A stretch of 64,000 nucleotides of DNA from Mesorhizobium qingshengii (GTDB taxonomy: Bacteria; Pseudomonadota; Alphaproteobacteria; Rhizobiales; Rhizobiaceae): the NCBI RefSeq assembly GCF_900103325.1, contig NZ_FMXM01000008.1:62001-126000 (forward strand). Reading direction: 5' to 3'. The position numbers and the translations under genes were made by a program. This document shows positions 43,864-52,732 of this stretch, piece by piece. The notes beneath the pieces were generated by a model. That model ran no database searches. It saw nothing but the letters and a program-made list of their open reading frames with translations, and was not told where the DNA came from. Position 1 is the stretch's first letter. Each line of letters opens with the position of its first letter.

Positions 43864-45114
43864 TCATTCGGCCGCGGCCTTGCCGCGACCAAACCGTTGC
43901 TCGATATAGTCGGTGACCATTTTCTCGAAATCCGCCGCGATCGATGGCCCGCGTAGCGTCGCCGCCTTCTTGCCATCGACGAAGACGGGCGCCGTCGGCG
44001 TCTCGCCGGTGCCGGGCAGCGAAATGCCGATGTCGGCATGCTTGGACTCGCCCGGACCGTTGACGATGCAACCCATCACCGCGACCTTGAGGTTCTCGAC
44101 GCCGGGATATTTCTCGCGCCACACCGGCATGTTCTTCCGCAAATCGGCCTGGATGTTCTGGGCGAGTTCCTGGAACACGGTGGAGGTCGTGCGGCCGCAG
44201 CCCGGACATGCGGCGACGATCGGCACGAACTGCCTGAACCCCATGGTCTGTAGCAGCTCCTGCGACACCTGCACCTCACGCGTGCGGTCGCCATTCGGCT
44301 CCGGCGTCAGCGAGATGCGGATGGTGTCGCCGATGCCCTGCTGCAGCAGGATGCCCATCGCGGCGGACGAAGCCACGATGCCTTTCGACCCCATGCCGGC
44401 TTCGGTGAGGCCGAGATGCAGGGCATGATCGGAGCGGGTGGCGAGTTCGGTATAGACGGCGATCAGGTCCTGCACGCCGCTGACCTTGGCCGACAGGATG
44501 ATTTTCTCACGGCCAAGGCCGATCTCTTCCGCCATCTCCGCCGACAGGATCGCCGACTGCACGATCGCCTCGCGGGTCACTTCCTGCGCCGTCAGCGGAA
44601 AACCCTGCGCCTGGTTGTCGTCCATCAGCCGGGTCAGCAGCTCCTGGTCGAGCGAGCCCCAGTTGACGCCGATGCGCACCGGCTTGTCGTATTTGATCGC
44701 CATCTCGACGATCGCCGCGAACTGCCGGTCCTTCTTGTCCTTGAAGCCGACATTGCCGGGGTTGATGCGATATTTGGCCAGCGCCTCGGCGCAGGCCGGA
44801 TGGTCGGCCAAGAGCTTGTGGCCGATATAATGGAAATCGCCGACCAGCGGCACGTTGATGCCGAGCCGAGCCAGCCTTTCGTGGATGCGTGGCACGGCGG
44901 CCGCGCTCTCGTCGCGATCGACGGTGATGCGCACGATCTCGGACCCGGCGCGGTGCAGCGCCGCGACTTGCGCGACCGTCTGGTCGACATCGGCGGTGTC
45001 GGTGTTGGTCATCGACTGCACGACGACAGGCGCGCCGCCGCCGACAACCACGCCGCCGACATCAACGCCGACCGACGTGCGGCGAGGAAAGGGAAAGGAA
45101 AAATATCCGGTCAT
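43864..45114 (-). CDS. ispG: 4-hydroxy-3-methylbut-2-enyl diphosphate synthase
   Basis: This Fe-S enzyme acts late in the MEP pathway to isopentenyl diphosphate. The 416-residue product begins its TIM barrel with [20 protein letters not shown] and has [12 protein letters not shown]. The cluster cysteines are in ACPGCGRTT and [10 protein letters not shown] near the C-terminus. The ATG at 45114 was preferred over 45162. It is followed closely by the lytic transglycosylase gene, and ispA lies nearby. Confidence 0.96.
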   Translation of the reverse strand: MTGYFSFPFPRRTSVGVDVGGVVVGGGAPVVVQSMTNTDTADVDQTVAQVAALHRAGSEIVRITVDRDESAAAVPRIHERLARLGINVPLVGDFHYIGHKLLADHPACAEALAKYRINPGNVGFKDKKDRQFAAIVEMAIKYDKPVRIGVNWGSLDQELLTRLMDDNQAQGFPLTAQEVTREAIVQSAILSAEMAEEIGLGREKIILSAKVSGVQDLIAVYTELATRSDHALHLGLTEAGMGSKGIVASSAAMGILLQQGIGDTIRISLTPEPNGDRTREVQVSQELLQTMGFRQFVPIVAACPGCGRTTSTVFQELAQNIQADLRKNMPVWREKYPGVENLKVAVMGCIVNGPGESKHADIGISLPGTGETPTAPVFVDGKKAATLRGPSIAADFEKMVTDYIEQRFGRGKAAAE

Positions 45115-45437
45115 GCCGGCAGCCTTTTGTCTCTGGAGCACTGTGCGTCCACTTGGACGCACAAAAATGCGCCCCGGGCCGATGCGCTAAAGTTCGGCAT
45201 GAGGTGGAGGAGCAAAGATGGCTTGTCAATGGCGACAGGTCGCCACTGGCCGCAATTGGCCTGTCGCCGGGATCAGAAACAACCCATGGAGCTTGAGACG
45301 GCCGAAGCAAAAAATGGAGCTGAACGGAGGTCCAACTCGCATCGTGGCCAGCACTGAAAATCAAAAACCACCACACCGGCGGCAGTTGCCGCCGGCAAGA
45401 GAGGCCGCGGATGGTGAGCGGCTATGTCAGAAGGGCA
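45115..45437. other. intergenic region upstream of ispG
   Basis: These 323 bases lie between ispG and the DUF465 gene on the same strand. They contain a perfect hairpin at 45142-45163, close to the ispG start. I see no gene; the open frames there have no ribosome site. Confidence 0.45.
45142..45163. repeat. perfect palindrome upstream of ispG
   Basis: TGTGCGTCC and GGACGCACA flank ACTT, about 30 bases before the ispG ATG. The same sequence type is found between genes in Mesorhizobium, in my memory. It could also affect ispG translation. Confidence 0.65.
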
Positions 45438-45617
45438 TCAATGCGTGGTTGGTTGCGCCCTCAGTTTTTCAATCTCGTCCTTGAGTGCCAGCTTGCGTCG
45501 CTTGAGATTCACGATTTCGAGGTCGTCCACCGACGGGTGGTTCATCGCGTCATCGATTTCACGTTCGATGTCGCCGTGTTTCCGCTGCAACTCATCAAGA
45601 TGGGAAGCAAGAGACAT
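45438..45617 (-). CDS. DUF465 (YdcH-like) small protein
   Basis: The ATG at 45617 has GGGAGAA upstream and gives 59 residues to TGA. The product is a charged helical protein: MSLASHLDELQRKHGDIERE, then VDDLEIVNLKRRKLALKDEIEKL. The core L-K-x-x-K-L-x-L-K-D-E-I matches DUF465. It is divergent from another DUF465 gene at 45859, which it resembles. Confidence 0.88.
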   Translation of the reverse strand: MSLASHLDELQRKHGDIEREIDDAMNHPSVDDLEIVNLKRRKLALKDEIEKLRAQPTTH

Positions 45618-45858
45618 GATTGGTTCTCCCTTTCATGGTTTCCTCGATTGCAACCGCCAAAGGCGCGTCCACCGCAGGCTCGCTTCTGTGACGGCACCAT
45701 GACACTGTGCCACCATCCGACATCGATGTCGAATGCTGCGTGGTAGCATTCCACGACAATGTGAAATGTGATATGGGCTGCGCGCCGGTGGCAGAAGTTG
45801 CCGGCCCCGCCCAAATCAGGCCCATTTTTGGGCGCCGCAGACGTGCAGACGGTAGAGA

Positions 45859-46062
45859 ATGTCCGATCAGGAACAGGCCGATATTCGCCTCGAATTTTCC
45901 CGGCTGAAGCAGGAACACGCCGATTTCGACGCGGCGATCAACGCGATGATCGCCACGAATTGCGACCCGCTCCAGATCCAGCGCATGAAGAAGAAGAAGC
46001 TGGTTCTCAAGGACCGGCTGATGGCGCTGGAAGATAAGATCATTCCCGACATCATCGCGTGA
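45859..46062 (+). CDS. DUF465 (YdcH-like) small protein
   Basis: A 67-residue charged helical protein with ADIRLEFSRLKQEHADFDAA, then QIQRMKKKKLVLKDRLMALED. It shares the L-K-x-x-H...K-L-x-L-K-D layout with the DUF465 gene at 45438-45617 and is read the other way. The gap between them, 241 bases, holds a GAATGCT/AGCATTC palindrome. The function is unknown. Confidence 0.88.
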   Translation: MSDQEQADIRLEFSRLKQEHADFDAAINAMIATNCDPLQIQRMKKKKLVLKDRLMALEDKIIPDIIA

Positions 46063-46081
46063 GCGGCAACGCCCGGTCGCT

Positions 46082-46870
46082 TCATCCGCCGATCGAAAGT
46101 CTGGCCGCGCGGTCGCGCAACAGGCCCAGGAGATTGCCGGTCCGTTCCTCTGACGTGTCGATGGGAACCACCAGGCACATCGTCGCCTCAATCTTGCCGG
46201 GCGCGGAAAACACCGGAACGGCCAGGCATTTCGTATAGGCGTCGACCAGGCCGGATGTGACGCAATAGCCGGTCGCCCGGGCGGTCGCGATATCGGTGAT
46301 GAAGTCGTCCAACAGCAGTCGGCGGCCGTCGGGCAGCGTGAGATCGTCTTCCGACACCATGGCCTCGATATCAGCCCTTTCCAGGCCCGCCAGCAGCAGC
46401 CGGCCCGAGGCGGTCCAGGGCAGCGGTATCTGCAGGCCGGTGGCCGAACTGATACGGAAGGGTCTGGTTCCCGGACTCGAATGGACGATCGTGTAGCGGC
46501 CGCTCTGCAGCATGCACAGCTCCGAGGTCTCGCCGGTTTCGCGCGAAAGATGGTCGACCTCCTGACGCCCTCGCCTCAGCAGGTCGTTACCCCGCACATA
46601 GTCCATTCCGTAGAGGTAGAGCTTCTTGCCGAAATAGACGCGATTGCCGTCGCCAGCCATTTCCAGCAAGCCGGCCTCGACCAGCGAACGCACGACCGTG
46701 TAGGTCGTCGAACGGGGTGCGTTCACCCCCTTGGCAAGGTCGCCAATGCCGATCGCGCGCTGCGTCGTGTGAAGAAACTCCAGAATCTCGAGCACCCGGT
46801 TAAGGCCCTTTTCACGGGAGCCACCCGTCTTCTGGCCAACTGAAACTGCCAAGGCACTGCCATCTTGCAT
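46082..46870 (-). CDS. IclR-family transcriptional regulator
   Basis: A 262-residue repressor or activator with the IclR HTH domain (GLNRVLEILEFLHTTQRAIG, then RSTTYTVVRSLVEAGLLE) and an effector domain from about residue 100 (ETSELCMLQSGRYTIVHSSPG). The start fits the family. It is divergent from the ABC transporter operon at 47001, which it probably controls. The 130-base gap holds two operator-like palindromes. Confidence 0.92.
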   Translation of the reverse strand: MQDGSALAVSVGQKTGGSREKGLNRVLEILEFLHTTQRAIGIGDLAKGVNAPRSTTYTVVRSLVEAGLLEMAGDGNRVYFGKKLYLYGMDYVRGNDLLRRGRQEVDHLSRETGETSELCMLQSGRYTIVHSSPGTRPFRISSATGLQIPLPWTASGRLLLAGLERADIEAMVSEDDLTLPDGRRLLLDDFITDIATARATGYCVTSGLVDAYTKCLAVPVFSAPGKIEATMCLVVPIDTSEERTGNLLGLLRDRAARLSIGG

Positions 46871-46893
46871 TGTCGATTCCTGATGTTAGTATC

Positions 46894-46931
46894 TGTCTTG
46901 TACAGGATACAAACGTCTCTTGTAAGAGACG
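46894..46931. promoter_or_regulatory. two palindromic operator candidates of the IclR regulator
   Basis: CGTCTCTT and AAGAGACG (46914-46931) are separated by two bases and pair perfectly. A second, weaker palindrome lies at 46894-46911 (TGTCTTG...). Both share a GTCT...AGAC type of half-site. They lie between iclR-like and ABC genes. Confidence 0.65.
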
Positions 46932-47000
46932 ATCGCTCTGAAGTCCACCGATGCGTGTATTGTCTGTGCATAGGGGAACACAACACGAAAGGAGGTCGCC

Positions 47001-47873
47001 GTGAACGACACATCCGGAAGACGTGATTTTCTGAAATTGGGAATGGCAGGGCTGGCCACGGCCGGCGTACTGGCTACGGTCGATGCGCAGAAGGCCGCTG
47101 CCCAGGCAGCACCCGACAGCCTGCTGCGCACGGTGCTCGACCGCGGCAAGCTGATCGTCGGCACCGGCAGCACCAACGCGCCCTGGCACTTCGAGAACGA
47201 CGCCGGCGAACTCGTCGGCATGGACATCACCATGGGACGCATTCTTGCCAAGGGACTTTTCGACGATCCGACCAAGGTCGAATTTGTCATGCAGGACCCC
47301 GCGCAGCGCATTCCGAACGTGACCACCAACAAGGTCGACATCACCATCCAGTTCATGACGATGAGCGCGCAGCGTTCGCAGCTGGTGAATTTTTCCCGGC
47401 CTTACTATGTCGAGGGCGTCGCCCTGCTGAGCCTTCCGACCGCCGAGAACAAGACCTTCGACAAGCTGCTTGCCGGCGGCGCCGCGACGCGCGTCTCCAT
47501 CCTGCAGAATGTCGATGCCGAGGCACAGGTGCATTCGGTCCTGCCTGAGTGCCAGGTCATGCAGATCGATACCCAGGCCAACGTGCTGCAGGCGCTGGAA
47601 TCCAAGCGCGTCGACGCCGCCGCCGTCGATCTGTCCACGGTACGCTGGCTCGCTTCGCGCAATCCGGACAAATACTTCGACGCCGGCAAGAGCTGGCTGA
47701 GCATGCTTTACGGCGCGGCACTTCGGCAAGGCGACCTTGACTGGCTGACCTTCGTCAACGCAACCTTCACCATCGCCATGTTCGGTCACGAAAACGCCCT
47801 CTACGACGCGGCGTTCAAGGACTATTTCGGGCAGGAGCCGCCGGCGCGCCACCCCGGCTTCCCGGCCATCTGA
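47001..47873 (+). CDS. ABC transporter substrate-binding protein (amino-acid type) with Tat signal
   Basis: The GTG at 47001 follows AAAGGAGG. A Tat signal starts the protein (GRRDFLKLGMAGLATAGVLA), so it is exported folded. The mature part has the SBP_bac_3 pattern DRGKLIVGTGSTNAPWHFEN, then GMDITMGRILAKGLF and NKVDITIQFMTMSAQR. The family binds polar amino acids and similar solutes. The 290-residue length is usual. It heads the operon SBP-permease-permease-ATPase-RidA-PLP enzyme. Tat export is uncommon in this family. Confidence 0.9.
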   Translation: MNDTSGRRDFLKLGMAGLATAGVLATVDAQKAAAQAAPDSLLRTVLDRGKLIVGTGSTNAPWHFENDAGELVGMDITMGRILAKGLFDDPTKVEFVMQDPAQRIPNVTTNKVDITIQFMTMSAQRSQLVNFSRPYYVEGVALLSLPTAENKTFDKLLAGGAATRVSILQNVDAEAQVHSVLPECQVMQIDTQANVLQALESKRVDAAAVDLSTVRWLASRNPDKYFDAGKSWLSMLYGAALRQGDLDWLTFVNATFTIAMFGHENALYDAAFKDYFGQEPPARHPGFPAI

Positions 47874-47944
47874 TCTGCAACGGGCGGAAGGGCGTATCCA
47901 GCGCCCTTCCGCCTCCCGACGGCCCTCGGCACTGAGGCGGACGC

Positions 47945-48610
47945 ATGGGCTATGCCCTCAATTTCAACCTGATCTGGCGGCATTTCGACAAGCTCTGGGG
48001 CGGACTGCTGCTCAGTCTCGAACTTGCCGTCATCTCGATCGCCATCGGCATCGTCATCGGGCTGGTTCTGGCGGTCTGGTACGTTTCGGCCGGACGTGTG
48101 GTGCGCACGATTATCGCTGCCTACGTGGAGTTCATCCGCAACGTGCCGCTGATCCTGCTCGTCTACCTCGTCTTTTACGGCCTGCCGACGGTGGTCGATA
48201 TCGCCTACAGCGCCCAGACCTCGTTCGTCGCGACGCTGGCGCTCTACAGCGGTGCCTATCTCGTCGAAGTGTTTAGGTCCGGGCTGGAGGCCGTGCCGCG
48301 CGGACAGATCGATGCCGGCAAGGCGATCGGCCTGACACCGTGGCAAAGGTTGCTGCATGTGCGCCTGCCGACGATGCTGCGCATAACGCTGCCTGCGCTT
48401 TCCAACACGTTCATTTCGCTTTTCAAGGATACGTCCGTGGCGTCGGTCATTTCGGTGCCCGAACTGACCTACGGCGCCCAATGGATCAACTTCAACACGT
48501 TCCGGATCGTCGAGGTCTATCTCGTGGTAACGGCGATGTACCTGCTCACGGGCTATGCGCTTCTCTATGCGCTGAGGCTTCTCGAACGCTGGTTCAGGGC
48601 GGCGCATTAG
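47945..48610 (+). CDS. ABC transporter permease 1 (HisM/ArtQ type)
   Basis: A 221-residue inner-membrane permease with about five helices. The EAA loop for contact with the ATPase is EAVPRGQIDAGKAIGLTPWQ near residue 118. It belongs to the polar amino-acid family with LVLAVWYVSAGRVVRTIIAAY near the start. The next permease starts one base after its stop. Confidence 0.95.
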   Translation: MGYALNFNLIWRHFDKLWGGLLLSLELAVISIAIGIVIGLVLAVWYVSAGRVVRTIIAAYVEFIRNVPLILLVYLVFYGLPTVVDIAYSAQTSFVATLALYSGAYLVEVFRSGLEAVPRGQIDAGKAIGLTPWQRLLHVRLPTMLRITLPALSNTFISLFKDTSVASVISVPELTYGAQWINFNTFRIVEVYLVVTAMYLLTGYALLYALRLLERWFRAAH

Positions 48611-49261
48611 ATGATCGGCCAGATCGCCTATGCCTTACCTTTCCTCGCCCAGGGTCTTGCCCTGACGCTGTGGGTATCACTGCTGGTCGTGGTGTTCTCG
48701 CTGGTCGCCGGCGTGATCATGGGGGTCGGCCTGGTCTATGGTCCCGCCCCGCTGCGTTGGGTGGTGCGCATCTTCAGCGACACCATCCGCGGCATACCGA
48801 TCCTGGTGCTGATCTTCTTTGTCTATTACGGCCTGCCTGCCGTCGGGCTTCATCTGCCGTCCTTCTGGGCCGCCGTGCTGGCGCTCACCCTGTTCAAGAC
48901 GGCGCAGGTCATCGAATATCTCAGGGGGGCGGTCGGTTCCATTCCGAAGGGGCAATCCGAGGCGGCAATGGCGATCGGACTGACCTTTCGCCAGCGCCTG
49001 GCCTACGTCATCTTCCCGCAGGCATTCAGGCGCTTCCTGCCGCCCTGGATCAACGGCGTCACCGATGCGGTCAAGGGCAGCGCGCTGGTGTCATTGCTCG
49101 GCATCACCGACCTGATGCAGGCCATCAACCAGGTCATCGGCCGCACCTACGAGGCCATGCCGCTCTACATTCTCGGCGCGCTCATCTACTTCGCCGTCAA
49201 CTACGCACTCTCGCTCGCCAGCCGGCGGCTCGAGAAGCGCTTCTCCTTCATCCGGGAATAG
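48611..49261 (+). CDS. ABC transporter permease 2 (HisQ/ArtM type)
   Basis: A 216-residue inner-membrane permease with about five helices. The EAA loop is AVGSIPKGQSEAAMAIGLTF near residue 110. It is paired with the first permease and is followed by the ATPase gene at 4 bases. Together they form a heteromeric channel. Confidence 0.95.
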   Translation: MIGQIAYALPFLAQGLALTLWVSLLVVVFSLVAGVIMGVGLVYGPAPLRWVVRIFSDTIRGIPILVLIFFVYYGLPAVGLHLPSFWAAVLALTLFKTAQVIEYLRGAVGSIPKGQSEAAMAIGLTFRQRLAYVIFPQAFRRFLPPWINGVTDAVKGSALVSLLGITDLMQAINQVIGRTYEAMPLYILGALIYFAVNYALSLASRRLEKRFSFIRE

Positions 49262-49265
49262 CACG

Positions 49266-50063
49266 ATGTCCACCAGTTCCAAGATCGACACCCCGGCCCT
49301 TCTCGACGTCGCCAATGTTTCCAAGTCCTTCGGCTCCGTCGAAGTGCTGCGCTCGGTCAGCCTGCAGGTGGCGCGCGGCGAAGTGGTGACGGTCATTGGC
49401 CCCTCGGGCAGCGGCAAGACCACGCTGCTGCGTTGCGTCAACTTCCTGGAAAGCTACGACAGCGGTTCGATCCGCATCGACGGCAAGGAGGTCGGCTTTC
49501 GCGACACCGGGACCCGGCAGCGCCGCAGCGAACGCGACCTCGCCGCGATGCGCGCCGAAACCGGCATGGTGTTCCAGAGCTTCAACCTCTTTCCGCATCT
49601 GACAGCGGCTGGCAACATCATGCTTGGTCTGCGCAAGGTGCGCGGCAAGAGCAGCGCGGAAGCACGCAGCATCGCCGAACACTGGCTCGGCCGGGTCGGC
49701 CTTGCCCACAAGGCCGACAGCCTTCCCGCCGAACTGTCCGGCGGCCAGCAGCAACGTGTCGGCATTGCCCGTGCCGTGGCGATGGGACCGAAGATCCTGC
49801 TGCTCGACGAGATAACCTCCGCTCTCGACCCCGAACTGGTCGGTGAGGTGCTCGAGGTCGTGCGCAGCCTGGCCGAGGAAGGCATGACGATGGTGATGGT
49901 CACGCATGAGATGGCCTTTGCCCGCGATGCTTCGAGCCGCATCGTCTTCATGGCCGACGGCGGCGTCAGCGCGGCCGGCCCACCCGCCGAAATTCTTGCG
50001 GCGGACACCGATAATGAGCGCCTGCGCAACTTCCTGGCACGCTTCCGCGCCTCGCATTTCTGA
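49266..50063 (+). CDS. ABC transporter ATP-binding protein (amino-acid type)
   Basis: A 265-residue ATPase. Walker A is GPSGSGKTTLLR near residue 45, the signature motif is LSGGQQQRVGIARA near 160, and Walker B is ILLLDEITSALDP near 180 with the H-loop THEMAFARD near 215. The sequence EITSALDP keeps the catalytic glutamate but has Ile where Pro is usual. GlnQ/HisP-type proteins are its relatives. Confidence 0.95.
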   Translation: MSTSSKIDTPALLDVANVSKSFGSVEVLRSVSLQVARGEVVTVIGPSGSGKTTLLRCVNFLESYDSGSIRIDGKEVGFRDTGTRQRRSERDLAAMRAETGMVFQSFNLFPHLTAAGNIMLGLRKVRGKSSAEARSIAEHWLGRVGLAHKADSLPAELSGGQQQRVGIARAVAMGPKILLLDEITSALDPELVGEVLEVVRSLAEEGMTMVMVTHEMAFARDASSRIVFMADGGVSAAGPPAEILAADTDNERLRNFLARFRASHF

Positions 50064-50099
50064 CACCAGACGGCGAAAGCTGTCGCAAGGAGCCTTTTC

Positions 50100-50561
50100 A
50101 TGACGCCTTACATCCGGCTCGCCGAATTGGGCCTGACGCTGCCCGAACCGCCGACGCCCATCGCCAACTTCGTCACTCACGCTGAAAGCGGACGGTTGAT
50201 CTTCCTGTCCGGCCAGGGGCCGCTGCGGGCCGACGGCACGCTCTTCACCGGCAAGGTGGGAGATGACGTCACGGTCGAGGAGGCCTACGGCCATGCCCGC
50301 CTCACCGGCCTTAATCTGCTCGCCGTCATGCACGCGGCCGCTGGCGACCTCGGCCGCATCGTGCGCATCGTCAAGCTGCTCGGCTTCGTCAACGCGATAC
50401 CGACATTCAGCGATCACCCGAAGGTGGTCAATGGCTGTTCCGACCTCTTCGCCGACGTCTTCGACGGCATCGGCGGGCATGCACGCTCGGCGATCGGCGT
50501 CGGCTCCTTGCCCGGAAACATCACAGTCGAAATCGAGGCGGTCGTCGAGATCGCCGCCTGA
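50100..50561 (+). CDS. RidA (YjgF) family protein
   Basis: A 153-residue RidA-type protein. [21 protein letters not shown] is at residues 30-50, and the C-terminal motif region is [22 protein letters not shown]. RidA proteins hydrolyse reactive enamines and imines formed by PLP enzymes. The catalytic arginine is in HARSAIGV. The longer N-terminus and SGQGP instead of the standard SGQIP place it in a side group. It lies between the ABC genes and the PLP enzyme gene. Confidence 0.92.
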   Translation: MTPYIRLAELGLTLPEPPTPIANFVTHAESGRLIFLSGQGPLRADGTLFTGKVGDDVTVEEAYGHARLTGLNLLAVMHAAAGDLGRIVRIVKLLGFVNAIPTFSDHPKVVNGCSDLFADVFDGIGGHARSAIGVGSLPGNITVEIEAVVEIAA

Positions 50562-50586
50562 CTTCTCCTCAATGGGATCAACAAAG

Positions 50587-51792
50587 ATGAAAACCACTTC
50601 CGCCGGCGGCTCCAACTCGACAATCCGCGAACGGCTCGGTCTTCGCCCGATCATCAACGTCTCCGGCACGATGACCGCGCTGGGCGCCTCGATCATCGTC
50701 CCCGAAGCGATCAGCGCCATGTCCGAAATGGCCTCGCAATGGGTGGAGATGGACGATCTCCAGCGTGCGGCAAGCACGGTCGTCGCGCGCCTGACCGGCG
50801 GCGAGGCCGGCTTCATCACCGCCTGCTGCGCCAGCGGCATCACCATGGCCGTAGCCGGCGCGATGACCGGAACCAACCTGCTCGCCATCGAGCGTCTGCC
50901 CGATGACACAGGCGACCTCAAGTCGGAGGTCGTCATCCAGCTTGGCCACATCGTCAATTACGGCGCCCCGATCGATCAGTCGGTGCGCGTCGCCGGCGCC
51001 AAGGTGGTACCCGCCGGGACCGTCAGCGTGACGCAGGACTATCATGTGCGCGAAGCGATCAACGACCGCACCGCAGCCGGCCTCTACGTCGTTGCCCACC
51101 ACACCGTGCAGTACGGCATGTTGTCGCTCGAGGAATTCTGCGAGATCTGCCACGCCAAGGACGTTCCGGTGATCGTCGACGCGGCGTCCGAATACGATCT
51201 GCGCGGTTTCCTGGCGCGCGGCGCCGACATCGTCGTCTACAGCGGCCATAAATTCCTCAGCGGACCGACCAGCGGCATCGTTACCGGGCGCAAGGACCTG
51301 GTGCGATCAGCCTATCTGCAGAATCGTGGTGTCGCGCGCGCCATGAAGGTCGGCAAGGAAAGCATCGCCGGCACCATGGCCGCGCTCGAAGCCTGGGAAA
51401 AGCGCGACCATGGAGGCATCCGCCGGCGTGAGGAAGCAGCGCTCAACCTGTGGAAGGACGCGCTGCAGGGACTGCCGGGCATCGTCGCGCAGATTATTCC
51501 CGACCCGACCGCCAATCCGCTCGACCGCCTGCAGGTCTTCGTGTCGCCCGAGAGCCGGTTCACGGCGGCAGGTCTAACCTCGGCACTCGCGGCGGGCTCG
51601 CCACCCATCATCGTGCGCAACCACGAGGTCGAGCGCGGCCATTTCTTCCTCGACCCGTGCAATCTTCACCCCGGCGAGGCGGAGATCGTCGCCGAACGGC
51701 TGCGCGCCATTTTGACCGCGAAGGACCGTCCTGCCGATGCGATGAAGCCTGTCCGCAAGGATTCGTCCGGCGTGTTGCGCTGGCCGGACTGA
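50587..51792 (+). CDS. SelA-like PLP-dependent enzyme (DgaE/SelA fold)
   Basis: A 401-residue fold-type I PLP enzyme resembling SelA and the DgaE group of ammonia lyases. It begins [20 protein letters not shown] and has a [24 protein letters not shown]-phosphate site. The Schiff-base lysine is in [13 protein letters not shown] near residue 221, and [15 protein letters not shown] holds the aspartate that binds the pyridine. True SelA works on tRNA-bound serine and is longer, so this is the metabolic branch. With an amino-acid importer and RidA beside it, beta-elimination of an imported amino acid is a fair guess. Confidence 0.88.
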   Translation: MKTTSAGGSNSTIRERLGLRPIINVSGTMTALGASIIVPEAISAMSEMASQWVEMDDLQRAASTVVARLTGGEAGFITACCASGITMAVAGAMTGTNLLAIERLPDDTGDLKSEVVIQLGHIVNYGAPIDQSVRVAGAKVVPAGTVSVTQDYHVREAINDRTAAGLYVVAHHTVQYGMLSLEEFCEICHAKDVPVIVDAASEYDLRGFLARGADIVVYSGHKFLSGPTSGIVTGRKDLVRSAYLQNRGVARAMKVGKESIAGTMAALEAWEKRDHGGIRRREEAALNLWKDALQGLPGIVAQIIPDPTANPLDRLQVFVSPESRFTAAGLTSALAAGSPPIIVRNHEVERGHFFLDPCNLHPGEAEIVAERLRAILTAKDRPADAMKPVRKDSSGVLRWPD

Positions 51793-51864
51793 GCGTCAAG
51801 CGGCCACTGACCTGAAATGCACCGATCGATCACGCGACTGTGAACGGGCGAATTTGCACGCGGC

Positions 51865-51892
51865 GGGAATAAACCAACGCCGTCCCGGGTCT
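51865..51892 (+). promoter_or_regulatory. candidate ECF-type promoter
   Basis: GGGAATAAAC (51865) and GTCTCC (51889) are about 18 bases apart. This is like the -35/-10 of several ECF sigma groups. It would drive the small ORF and the sigma/anti-sigma pair, giving autoregulation. Spacing and motifs are only moderate. Confidence 0.35.
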
Positions 51893-51927
51893 CCTCGACA
51901 TACGCCACTGCTGGCGTTGAGGAGACC
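51888..51927 (+). promoter_or_regulatory. hairpin covering a ribosome binding site
   Basis: GGTCTCCTC (51888-51896) pairs with GAGGAGACC (51919-51927), and inside it ACGCCA pairs with TGGCGT around CTGC. The right arm contains GAGGAG, the ribosome site for the ATG at 51931. If the whole stem is transcribed, it hides the ribosome site. Confidence 0.6.
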
Positions 51928-51930
51928 GAC

Positions 51931-52155
51931 ATGCCCCTTCATTGCGAAGACGACAGCGAACATGGCCGCGGCGCCAGCCGTCGTCATGCGCTGAAGCGCA
52001 TGATCGTCGCCAGTCCTTCCTCCATGGCGCCCTTCCCTGCCATAGCGCTTGACACCGGTGACGCAGATGAATTCAGTTCCAGCAAGGCAGGCGGCTTTGC
52101 CTGTTCCCGGGGGCTTTACCCCTACGAGCAGGGCAAGGTCGCCATCACATCTTGA
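51931..52155 (+). CDS. small ORF with strong ribosome site upstream of the ECF sigma gene
   Basis: A 74-residue open frame with GAGGAG at perfect spacing. It has the twin-arginine-like stretch GASRRHALKRMIVASPSSMA near residue 15, but the hydrophobic core after it is weak. The C-terminal part is low in complexity. It may be a translated leader peptide, a small Tat-exported protein, or the remnant of a longer gene. No family is recognised. Confidence 0.4.
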   Translation: MPLHCEDDSEHGRGASRRHALKRMIVASPSSMAPFPAIALDTGDADEFSSSKAGGFACSRGLYPYEQGKVAITS

Positions 52156-52192
52156 AGCGGCACGGCCCGGAGTATCGGATCATGGTGCTGCT

Positions 52193-52732
52193 TTGAGCGA
52201 GAAGGCCTTGGCCGAGCGCTTCAACGAAGTGGTGCTGCCGCATCTCGGCGACGCGCTGGCGCTTGCCCGCTGGCTGACCGGCAATGCCGCCGACGCGGAG
52301 GATGTCGTGCAAGATGCCTGCATCAAGGCACATGCCGGCATATCAGGCTATGCCGGCGGCAACTCCCGCGCCTGGCTGCTGACCATCGTGCGCAACACCT
52401 CCTACACCTGGATGTCGCGCAACCGGCCGCTCAGCATCATGGCCGTCGGCGACCTCGGCGATCTCGACGACATGGCGGCGGCACACGGCACCAGCCTGCC
52501 GGACGAGAACGGCCCGGAGGCGAGCTTGATCGCCAAGGCCGATACGGCGGCATTGGAAGCGGCGATAGCGGCGCTGCCGCAGCCGTTTCGCGAGACGCTG
52601 GTGCTGCGCGACATCAACGGCCTCAGCTATCGCGAGATATCGGCCATGCTCGGCGTGGCGATGGGCACGGTGATGTCACGGCTGGCGCGGGCACGGAACC
52701 TGCTTATGTCTGAACTTGGGAGTGCGCCATGA
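52193..52732 (+). CDS. ECF-family RNA polymerase sigma factor
   Basis: A 179-residue sigma factor with regions 2 and 4 only. Region 2 holds LGDALALARWLTGNAADAED and VQDACIKAHAGI. Region 4 holds ALPQPFRETLVLRDINGLSY and EISAMLGVAMGTVMSRLARA. The start was set at the TTG at 52193, as the fold begins soon after; no strong ribosome site is seen. The anti-sigma gene overlaps it by four bases. Stress targets are unknown. Confidence 0.92.
   Translation: MSEKALAERFNEVVLPHLGDALALARWLTGNAADAEDVVQDACIKAHAGISGYAGGNSRAWLLTIVRNTSYTWMSRNRPLSIMAVGDLGDLDDMAAAHGTSLPDENGPEASLIAKADTAALEAAIAALPQPFRETLVLRDINGLSYREISAMLGVAMGTVMSRLARARNLLMSELGSAP

Noticed and set aside
49800..49830. Ile in place of Pro in the Walker B neighbourhood (DEITSALDP) of the ATPase as a defect
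   Set aside because: The catalytic glutamate and all other motifs are intact, and this change is tolerated in related ATPases.
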